A stretch of DNA of 47,072 nucleotides from the NCBI GenBank assembly GCA_022703485.1, contig JAKLDO010000015.1, positions 1 through 47,072 of the forward strand, read 5' to 3'. Made by a program: the position numbers and the translations under genes. Below the pieces are notes generated by a model. The model saw nothing but the letters and a program-made list of their open reading frames with translations, made no database searches and was not told the origin of the DNA. This document shows, one piece after another, positions 40,704 through 47,072 of the stretch. This DNA is from a bacterium. Lineage in GTDB: Bacteria; UBP6; UBA1177. Numbering within the stretch: the first letter of the stretch is position 1; each line of letters begins with the position of its first letter.

Positions 40704-41075
40704 TCAGCACCTGAGAATTGTCTTCGAAAGTTTTAGATCTATTCCTGGAGAGCTTCTGGAAAGTCTGTCAGAAAAAAGGTTGTATGTGAGATCATATTTC
40801 CATTTTGAAACGGATGTGCTTATGAATTTCTCAAAACTGTCATCAGATCCGCTATCGGCATCCTCGGGATCTAGCTGAACAACTCTTGTGAGCATGCTGG
40901 AAACGGTGATCTCAACTTTTGAACAGCCGCCCGTACAGCACTCACCTTTTATTGAGACATCGCTTTTGCAGCAGCAGGAAAGGTGCATTTCTCCGCCGTT
41001 GTCAAAACACAGTTCCGGACCTTCTATCATTACGGTCAGGAATGGTATTATGAGCATCAGCAGAAAATGGTTCAT
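40704..41075 (-). CDS. Small exported Cys-rich hypothetical protein
   Basis: 123 residues from ATG 41075, with AGAGGG upstream. Hydrophobic N-terminus HFLLMLIIPFLTVMIEG, then a Cys-rich patch ELCFDNGGEMHLSCCCKS and GECCTGGCSKVEI, seven Cys in about 35 residues, and a non-Cys C-terminal part ending KTILRC. The CCC and CC-xx-GC clusters suggest metal binding or disulfides. Not recognised. Lies upstream of, and on the same strand as, the metallothionein-like gene, so a shared role in metal handling is plausible. Confidence 0.65.
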   Translation of the reverse strand: MNHFLLMLIIPFLTVMIEGPELCFDNGGEMHLSCCCKSDVSIKGECCTGGCSKVEITVSSMLTRVVQLDPEDADSGSDDSFEKFISTSVSKWKYDLTYNLFSDRLSRSSPGIDLKLSKTILRC

Positions 41076-41228
41076 AGGCCCTCTGCGCCTCAAATAACAA
41101 CAAAATGATTCTAACCTGCTTTTTTTTAAGAGTCAAATAATAAATGATTGTGTGTTGAAATTGTTCAGGTAAATCAATGTGTTGCGAATCGGACACCCTT
41201 ATCCTTATTTTGTAACACATTATATTTT

Positions 41229-41257
41229 TTGACATATTCGAAATATTCCCGTATATT
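41229..41257 (+). promoter_or_regulatory. Consensus-like sigma70 promoter of the RRM gene
   Basis: TTGACA (41229-41234), 17-base spacer, TATATT (41252-41257). Predicted transcription start near 41264, giving a 5' leader of about 60 bases. Confidence 0.8.
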
Positions 41258-41269
41258 CTGCCTAATCTG

Positions 41270-41285
41270 CTGGAAACGGTTCCAG
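41270..41285. promoter_or_regulatory. 16-bp palindrome at the start of the RRM transcript
   Basis: CTGGAA-ACGG-TTCCAG, perfect six-base arms, just after the predicted start site. It could be a repressor operator or a small hairpin at the 5' end of the mRNA. Confidence 0.55.
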
Positions 41286-41323
41286 TAGTATGGATTATGG
41301 TTAGTTTTTTGAGAGAGAGTAGA

Positions 41324-41605
41324 ATGAACATTTACGTTGGAAACATCAGCTACAGGCTGAGCGAAGAAGATCTTAAGGCTGCATTTGAGGCTTATGGAAC
41401 AGTAGAATCCGCAAGGATCGTAACCGACCGCGAAACCGGCCGTTCAAAGGGTTTCGGTTTTGTTGAAATGCCGGAAGACGGCGAAGCAAAAGCTGCTATC
41501 GACGCACTTAACGGCACAGACCTTCAGGGCAGGACAATCACTGTCAACGAAGCTCGTCCCCGTGAAGAGCGCCCGGAAAGGAAAGGCGGTTTCAAGAAGT
41601 TCTAA
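41324..41605 (+). CDS. RRM-domain RNA-binding protein
   Basis: 93 residues, a single RNA recognition motif. RNP2 IYVGNI (3-8) and RNP1 KGFGFVEM (42-49) carry the aromatic residues that stack on RNA; the short tail EERPERKGGFKKF is basic. Bacterial homologues (Rbp type in cyanobacteria, also in Deltaproteobacteria) are often cold- or stress-induced. ATG 41324 is preferred over one 27 bases upstream because the domain starts there and GAGAGAG precedes it. Strong promoter and a palindrome lie upstream. Confidence 0.95.
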   Translation: MNIYVGNISYRLSEEDLKAAFEAYGTVESARIVTDRETGRSKGFGFVEMPEDGEAKAAIDALNGTDLQGRTITVNEARPREERPERKGGFKKF

Positions 41606-41720
41606 TCGCAGACCTTTGATCAAATAATATTCAGCATCAAATTCCGCAAAAACTTCAGAAGAACAGTAAGATCAATAATATAACTTTATGAATTTATGTC
41701 TGATCTTTATTTACGGAGTT

Positions 41721-44700
41721 CTATTCGGATACAGATATTTTCTGTGAAGGATCGTTGAACTTCTGGTCAGGGTTGTAATAGGGATTTACTGATGATGATC
41801 CGGTCGAAGCTTCCATCGGGTAATCGGCTACAAGGTCGAAATTGAATGTCGCTGTAGCTTTGCCTGCGATGTGGTTGATGTAAAGTATCACCTGCCTCGG
41901 TGTGGTCTCATACTTCTGAAGATATGTGCCTTCTTCAACGGCCGCATCAAGCTTGTCGGTCATGAGAGTGAATCCCGGTGCTATGCCGATGCTTGCAAGG
42001 ATGACGCTCACTCCGGCATCAGTGACATTTGTAACATTGACTGTAACACCGACCGTATCGTTCACATTCAGCTGGGTCTTATCATAGCTGACCTCAATGG
42101 TGAGCGGTCCTGTGGAGGTATCATCAGTTCCCGGCTCGTACCATGTTGCAACGGCCTGATACATCATGCTTCCGGTCCCTGTGAACTGGATGTTTATGCT
42201 GTTCGCGCCGTATATGAGATATTCTTTCAGATCGATCAGCCTCAGAACATCTGAATCCTCCGGTGTGATGGTAACCGTTGTTTCGGGTGATCCGTTAGCA
42301 CTGATCTTTACGGTGGCATCAGTTTCGGTCGTACCGTTGTTCAGAGACTCTATCATGAATCTAAGTGCAAGTATCGTTCCCTGTGTGGTGGACCAGTTGC
42401 CGAAAGAGTCCTTCTGAGAGGTTATCCACGCCAGTATCTGGCTTACGACATCGCTGTAACCGCCTTTTTCAAGCAGGAGAAGCCCGATAAGAGCCGTTGT
42501 TTCAAGGTTTGCATTGCCGCCTTCGCTGTATGTTTCGGTCTTTACAGTCTGTTCCCAGTAAGCGGTTCCGTTCTCATCCTCTATTTTAAGTTCAAGTATG
42601 GAGTCTATCAGACTGTTGATAACTGTCGGACTGCCTCCGTTCTTGACAAGAGCTATTGCTGTCATTGCCATTGTGTATGTGTCACCGGCCTCTGATGCCT
42701 TGGATTCAAGATATTTAACAGCTTTGTCTCTTGCGGAATCCTCTTTTTCAGCCCGTCCGAGAGCCCATGCGCCATAGGCTGTAGTCCTGAGGGCTGAATC
42801 CTGGAAGTTATTGATGGCGCCTTCTGCGATTCCACCGTTTGAGGGTATAAAAGATCCGTCAGCTTCCTGTTTCGATGCCATCCATGCGGCTGTTCTTGTT
42901 ATGACATCCGGATCCACCTCATGAACAGTGCTCATGTCAACGAACTCAAGGAGTCCGTATGCGGTCAATACAAAGTGAGCCGGTTCATCGCCGAACCACT
43001 CGAATCCGCCGCCTGTGACTTCGTATGTAAGGAGTCTCTGGTATCCCTGAGATATGAAATCGCGTGCTTTGAGCTCTATTTCAGGCGTTATCGTCTCTGT
43101 CTCTATCATATACTGAAGGACGAGGATGTTCGGATATGTGGCAGATGATGTCTGCTCAAAGCATCCGTACGGCATCTGGAACATCGAATCCAGACCTTCT
43201 ATGGCCTGAGACATTATTCCGGGGTATATTTTCACAAAAAGTTCAGCACTGTCTGCGATAGCATTCGCCGGGATCGTCAGTTCCGGATTTTTACTGCCGT
43301 TGAGCAGTTCACTGACCGATGAATCCTTCATTATTCCGTCCGGGATGACAGTTACGCTTCTTTTTACAGCGTCATCCATTTCTGAACCGTACGCATAGAC
43401 TGTCAGCGTGTGCTTCCCGATCTTTTTAACCTTTATCGGGAAATATACGGAAGATACTGAATTTGCAGGCACTGTGACCGATATGATCTGGTCGCCTGTC
43501 ATTTCAAACCATTCTTCTGCTGATGCTTCAAGATCGATTGTCTGAGGCTCGCTAAGGTAATTGTATATTCCTACCGGTACTGCCACTTCATCGTTCTGGG
43601 TGAGAGTTACGGGGAAGTCGATGTCAACGAAGAAATCCTGGAAAACAAGAATGCTGTCCAGAGAACTTCCGAGCTCTCCAGCCGTACTGTTGGCAAGAGC
43701 TGTGACACGCCAGGTCGTTATTGAATCGGCCATTGTGAGCTCTATTTCAGCTTCACCTTTTTCGTCAGTTATAAGCTGGGGGTTGTAGTAAAGTGTCTCA
43801 GGGAACCATTCACGGACCTTTACAGATTTGCCTTCTGTCGGTTCACCTGTGTTTCCGGAATCGCCTGCCCCGTTACCCTCATCGGCGACCTCACCATCAT
43901 CCATCCAGCTTGCTTCGCATACTTTTACTGGAATGTTTATATCATCTTTGGTGCCGGCAACTTCATCAGGCCCGGCTGATACAACATTTACTTTTGCCAT
44001 GTCATAGCTTGATTCTCCGGGTGTTCCTGACATTATGTTGTCCCAAGGATCGGTGTTCTCAGGTTTAGCAAGCAGTTCATTGATGTCTTTCTGTGAGATC
44101 TTAATATCGGTACAGTCATAGTTTGAATCATCCATCATTGACTGGAAAACAGCGTTAGCTTTGGCTGTAGCGGCATTTACAGAAGCTGAATTATACATGT
44201 TCTCAGGCTTTGAGTAGTCATCAGCTGCAAGTCCGTGAGCGAGTGTCGAAGCGTTCCCTGCAAAGAATGCATCGGTCTTTTTTTCAACAGTCTCTTCTGT
44301 CTGCGTATCTTCACTGCCCGTTACGATATCATCGTAGCTAAGCCCGTAAATCGCGTATGTCGATTCCATCACGGAATTCTCGATGTTGAAATATGTCTGC
44401 TCCATGCCGGGATTGAAATCCATCACATGGAAAACAGCTTCATCGACAATCGCTACTCCGAGTGCCGCTACCACAGGTGCTCCGTCCTTGTTCTTTATCT
44501 CGAATGCGGCTTTGGCTGTATCTCCGGGTTTGTACTGTTCTTTGTCTGTCGAGAACTTCACATTGAGATTGGAGGTCTTTCTGACATATACCGCCTTTGA
44601 CGAACGGATTATACTGCCTTCATCTGTGAGATAGTATGCAAGCAGTTCAAGCGGTCCGCCGAGGGTCTCATCAACTTCGATATCAACAGAGCCTTTTCCT

Positions 44701-46577
44701 TCCTTGAACTCAACGGTTTCCATCAGTCTGATCTGTCCGTCCTGCACAATGTCAAGATAAGCTCTGTCCGGCATCATCGGCGGTTGGGGAACAGAAGGGT
44801 CGTAACCTGTGAAAAGGTCTATTGTCATGGTCTCGCCGATCTTGTAGATAGGTGAAGATGTCGAAAGGAATATGAATTCGCCTGAACCGTCCTTGGTAAA
44901 AGTGATACTTTTTTCAACTGTTTTTCCATCGTAAGTCATTTTCATGGCAACCGGTGTGCTGTCAGGAAGTATCATTTTGAACTGTGCAAGGCCGCTTTCA
45001 TCAACTGTAACTGTCTGCGTTTTTTCAGATGCGGTTATATCAACTGTGCCGGAAAGTGCATTCCCGCTTGGATCGGTAAGGATGAGGTATATGTCCTGTT
45101 CAATTCCGGGAAGCATTTTGCCTGCCGCAGGAACAAGTGTCATTATCACCGGAGATTCAACTATCTTAATGTTCTTCACTGTTGATTGAGCATGTTTTGC
45201 GGTGTCTGTGACTGTTATCTCGAATTTTGCAAGTGCTGTGCCCTGATCGAGACTGCTTCCGGTGAAGTAGTCGGGAAGTTTAGCCGAGAACGAGTATCTG
45301 CCGTTCTTATCGAGTGTTGCATCAATGATCCCTACAGTGTTCTCCGATACATCGAATGTCTTTATCTCGATGTGTACAGCTCCTCCGTTAACGGGTTTTC
45401 CGTAGAAATAGTTCGCATCTATTTTGCCGTTCACGGTATCTCCGGGCAGATAGAAGCTTTTGTCAGCTGTGAATTCGATACCGAACTTGGGAAGTACATA
45501 TTTTTCGACATTCACGGTCTTTTCCTGTGCCACATCGCCGTCAGCGACTACAGAAATGGTGTATTTGCCGAGAGTTACAAGATTTGCAAGAGTGAAATCG
45601 CTTGCAAACACTCCGAATTCGCTGGTTTTTCCTTTCTGTTTATAGACCTTGTTCCCTTTCGGATCTTTTATTTCAAGAACCACATCGGCATCGCTCATCG
45701 GCTCCTTGCCGGGAAGTTTGAGTGAAAGGGACCTTATGTGTATGGTCTGCCCGGGCTGATATAAAGGTTTGTCGGTTGTGAGCAGTATTTTTCTGAGCTT
45801 CTGCGCATCGACGGTGCTTTCAACGCTCCTTGTCCCGTAAGAGGTCTCAGTAGTGACGACCATTTTAAGCGAGCCTGTGAAAGAGCCATCCATTTCGACA
45901 GGGACTGAAGCCATTCCGAACTCGTCAGTCTTTCCTGTGAATTCGCTTACGAGCTCTTCTCCGTTGTAGAGGCCGATCTTAAGGTCTTTTAGCATTATCG
46001 GGTCGCCTGACATGATGGGATCTCCGGAAAGGACATCCTGTACGAAAATTCTGTAGACCGATTTCTCGCCGTCGGGTATCTGACTGCTTCCGAGTACCTG
46101 CGTCTTTACTCTGGGTGATATCCTGAAAAGTGAAAGTTTGCCTTCAAGCGCAAGTCCTTTCCAGCCTATCGAGTAGTTCATTATGAGGTTGGAAAACTCT
46201 TCAAGTGACGGCAGATAATCCTTTCCGAGTTTTATCCGCAGTTCTTTTGTCGTTTTTGTTATGATTTCGTCCTGTGACACGGCCTTATCTGCAGATTCAT
46301 TTCCTTCAAGGTCGAAGATCCTGATGGAAACCGCTGTGGAAAGGTCCGGAGAGCCCGGTTCAAGAGAGACAGGAATGTTGAGATAATATGACCCGTTATC
46401 AAGCGAAACGAACATTTTAGCCTCGTTCACCGATAAAGCCCCAACCTTGATGATCCTGTCGGCATCATCCTCGAAAGGGTTTTCCTTACCGTTCGTGTTC
46501 GATGATGTCGAATTGGCGCATGACGCAAAGCTCAGCATCAGCGCAATGACAAGGAAAAGAAAACTAACGCTCTTCAT
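41721..46577 (-). CDS. Alpha-2-macroglobulin family lipoprotein with thioester
   Basis: 1618 residues. Signal peptide with lipobox SFASC, an acidic/Ser-rich linker, then a series of macroglobulin (MG) domains: TDKPLYQPGQTIHIRSLSL near 267, ADKSFYLPGDTVNGKIDANY near 375, DKEQYKPGDTAKAAFEI near 680, LGVAIVDEAVFHV near 705, followed by an Asp/Glu-rich insert (about 755-910) that may be the bait region. The thioester motif PYGCFEQTSS (Cys1139) is intact and heads an alpha/alpha-toroid of TED type; the receptor-like domain ends the protein. Such proteins trap attacking proteases in the periplasm. The PBP1C gene that partners many bacterial A2M genes is not adjacent. AGGAG precedes the ATG. Confidence 0.93.
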   Translation of the reverse strand: MKSVSFLFLVIALMLSFASCANSTSSNTNGKENPFEDDADRIIKVGALSVNEAKMFVSLDNGSYYLNIPVSLEPGSPDLSTAVSIRIFDLEGNESADKAVSQDEIITKTTKELRIKLGKDYLPSLEEFSNLIMNYSIGWKGLALEGKLSLFRISPRVKTQVLGSSQIPDGEKSVYRIFVQDVLSGDPIMSGDPIMLKDLKIGLYNGEELVSEFTGKTDEFGMASVPVEMDGSFTGSLKMVVTTETSYGTRSVESTVDAQKLRKILLTTDKPLYQPGQTIHIRSLSLKLPGKEPMSDADVVLEIKDPKGNKVYKQKGKTSEFGVFASDFTLANLVTLGKYTISVVADGDVAQEKTVNVEKYVLPKFGIEFTADKSFYLPGDTVNGKIDANYFYGKPVNGGAVHIEIKTFDVSENTVGIIDATLDKNGRYSFSAKLPDYFTGSSLDQGTALAKFEITVTDTAKHAQSTVKNIKIVESPVIMTLVPAAGKMLPGIEQDIYLILTDPSGNALSGTVDITASEKTQTVTVDESGLAQFKMILPDSTPVAMKMTYDGKTVEKSITFTKDGSGEFIFLSTSSPIYKIGETMTIDLFTGYDPSVPQPPMMPDRAYLDIVQDGQIRLMETVEFKEGKGSVDIEVDETLGGPLELLAYYLTDEGSIIRSSKAVYVRKTSNLNVKFSTDKEQYKPGDTAKAAFEIKNKDGAPVVAALGVAIVDEAVFHVMDFNPGMEQTYFNIENSVMESTYAIYGLSYDDIVTGSEDTQTEETVEKKTDAFFAGNASTLAHGLAADDYSKPENMYNSASVNAATAKANAVFQSMMDDSNYDCTDIKISQKDINELLAKPENTDPWDNIMSGTPGESSYDMAKVNVVSAGPDEVAGTKDDINIPVKVCEASWMDDGEVADEGNGAGDSGNTGEPTEGKSVKVREWFPETLYYNPQLITDEKGEAEIELTMADSITTWRVTALANSTAGELGSSLDSILVFQDFFVDIDFPVTLTQNDEVAVPVGIYNYLSEPQTIDLEASAEEWFEMTGDQIISVTVPANSVSSVYFPIKVKKIGKHTLTVYAYGSEMDDAVKRSVTVIPDGIMKDSSVSELLNGSKNPELTIPANAIADSAELFVKIYPGIMSQAIEGLDSMFQMPYGCFEQTSSATYPNILVLQYMIETETITPEIELKARDFISQGYQRLLTYEVTGGGFEWFGDEPAHFVLTAYGLLEFVDMSTVHEVDPDVITRTAAWMASKQEADGSFIPSNGGIAEGAINNFQDSALRTTAYGAWALGRAEKEDSARDKAVKYLESKASEAGDTYTMAMTAIALVKNGGSPTVINSLIDSILELKIEDENGTAYWEQTVKTETYSEGGNANLETTALIGLLLLEKGGYSDVVSQILAWITSQKDSFGNWSTTQGTILALRFMIESLNNGTTETDATVKISANGSPETTVTITPEDSDVLRLIDLKEYLIYGANSINIQFTGTGSMMYQAVATWYEPGTDDTSTGPLTIEVSYDKTQLNVNDTVGVTVNVTNVTDAGVSVILASIGIAPGFTLMTDKLDAAVEEGTYLQKYETTPRQVILYINHIAGKATATFNFDLVADYPMEASTGSSSVNPYYNPDQKFNDPSQKISVSE

Positions 46578-46642
46578 GGCTATCTCCTAAAAAATAAAAA
46601 AGCAGATCGGCGATTTAGTACCATATTTTCCAAAGATTTATT

Positions 46643-46671
46643 ATTTTATTACCTTATATAAGTGAAGTCAA
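46643..46671 (-). promoter_or_regulatory. Probable promoter of the A2M gene
   Basis: Minus strand TTGACT (46666-46671), 17-base spacer, TAAAAT (46643-46648), about 65 bases before the A2M ATG. Confidence 0.6.
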
Positions 46672-46702
46672 CGGGAAAGATCGTTCACGACCGCTCCGGA
46701 AC

Positions 46703-46732
46703 TTGACCGTTAAAACATTTTCATGTTAAATA
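46703..46732 (+). promoter_or_regulatory. Probable promoter of the LRR lipoprotein gene
   Basis: TTGACC (46703-46708) with TTAAAT or TAAATA at 17-18 bases (46726-46732), about 32 bases before the ATG at 46765. It is divergent from the A2M promoter. Confidence 0.5.
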
Positions 46733-46764
46733 GCTAAGAGAAGAAATTCAGAGAGGAAAAGGAA

Positions 46765-47072
46765 ATGTCAAAACTTATGTATATTCAGATCATAATAGCC
46801 GCTTTTATATTTACATCCTGCATCCCTGAAGATGATAACGGAGAACCAGATCCCGATGAGGTTGTTACATTTGCAGATGCCGGTCTGGAACAATGTGTGA
46901 GGGACGAATTGGATAAGGAGACAGAAGATATTCAGTATAAAGATCTAGGCAGGATATTATTTTTCAACTGTTCAGGATATGAAATAGAATCGCTTGAAGG
47001 TATAGAGAACATAAAAAATCTCAGGGAAGCACAGCTTGGTAATAACAAGATAAAGGATGTAACCCCGCTTGG
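46765..47072 (+). CDS. Leucine-rich-repeat lipoprotein, N-terminal part (3' cut by window)
   Basis: 102 residues visible; the frame is open at the window end. Signal peptide KLMYIQIIIAAFIFTSC with lipobox FTSC, a short acidic linker (EDDNGEPDPDE), an N-terminal cap FADAGLEQCVRDELDKET, then the first LRR units: IESLEGIENIKNLREAQLG and NNKIKDVTPL, of the internalin-like type with Asn/Leu at ladder positions. Probably surface-exposed and used for binding. GAGAGG lies before the ATG. It diverges from the A2M gene. Confidence 0.85.
   Translation, partial: MSKLMYIQIIIAAFIFTSCIPEDDNGEPDPDEVVTFADAGLEQCVRDELDKETEDIQYKDLGRILFFNCSGYEIESLEGIENIKNLREAQLGNNKIKDVTPL

Noticed and set aside
41668..41707. AAGATCA...TGATCTT inverted repeat between the RRM and A2M genes as a terminator
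   Set aside because: The loop is 26 bases and the stem AT-rich with only a short T stretch; too weak to call.
42921..45725. Several long plus-strand frames opposite the A2M gene
   Set aside because: They are antisense shadows of a clearly homologous 1618-codon gene, lack ribosome binding sites and match no family.

Overview
The window looks like a chromosomal segment of a Gram-negative (diderm), type IV pilus-bearing bacterium of moderate to low GC content. Three things point to a Myxococcota or former Deltaproteobacteria-type lineage: the pilMNOPQ-aroB order, an MlaE-MlaF-MlaD set whose MlaD carries a barrel-like C-terminus, and many lipoproteins with Asp/Glu/Pro/Thr-rich linkers plus a Cys-rich CGDDGCG-type module. 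The lineage is an inference; no 16S rRNA gene is present.

Layout: 1-8.1 kb holds the 3' end of rlmN, two beta-propeller (SBBP-repeat) lipoproteins, a DUF1015 gene, a complete ISL3-type insertion sequence with intact 8-bp target duplication, an FGE-sulfatase-domain lipoprotein and an unknown exported protein. 8.1-9.7 kb is a threonyl-tRNA synthetase gene without N-terminal editing domains. Ahead of it lie a strong promoter, a 45-codon leader with 11 Thr codons among 15, and terminator/antiterminator-like hairpins: a textbook-shaped ribosome-mediated attenuator. 9.7-16.1 kb is accessory, defence-like DNA: RhuM, DUF1697, an Mrr-like nuclease candidate, a 5'-nucleotidase, a compact DUF2188 / treble-clef / HNH three-gene cassette, and a HigB-HigA-SecB toxin-antitoxin-chaperone module with promoter and operator.

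16.3-31.7 kb is mainly core: a large secreted protein, RNase P RNA, a coiled-coil zinc-ribbon protein, a CAT-anticodon tRNA with promoter and terminator, a MurA with Asp in place of the fosfomycin-target Cys, a small HTH regulator heading pilMNOPQ, then aroB, a lipoprotein, an RND/MMPL exporter and a Sel1-repeat protein. 31.7-35.9 kb (minus strand) is a lipid-transport operon mlaE-mlaF-mlaD followed by an Lgt-like membrane protein and a small membrane protein. 35.9-37.5 kb is a gene graveyard: an RHS-repeat scrap, two related small membrane proteins and a frameshifted YhcG/DUF1016 nuclease remnant.

37.5-47.1 kb holds a polysaccharide flippase, a small orphan beta-domain protein, endonuclease I, two Cys-rich exported proteins (one metallothionein-like), an RRM RNA-binding protein with a near-consensus promoter and a palindrome at its start site, a 1618-residue alpha-2-macroglobulin-type lipoprotein with a thioester motif, and the start of a leucine-rich-repeat lipoprotein cut by the window end.

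The strongest candidates for something undescribed are the Thr-leader attenuator on an editing-less ThrRS and the three-gene DUF2188/HNH cassette. No CRISPR array was seen.
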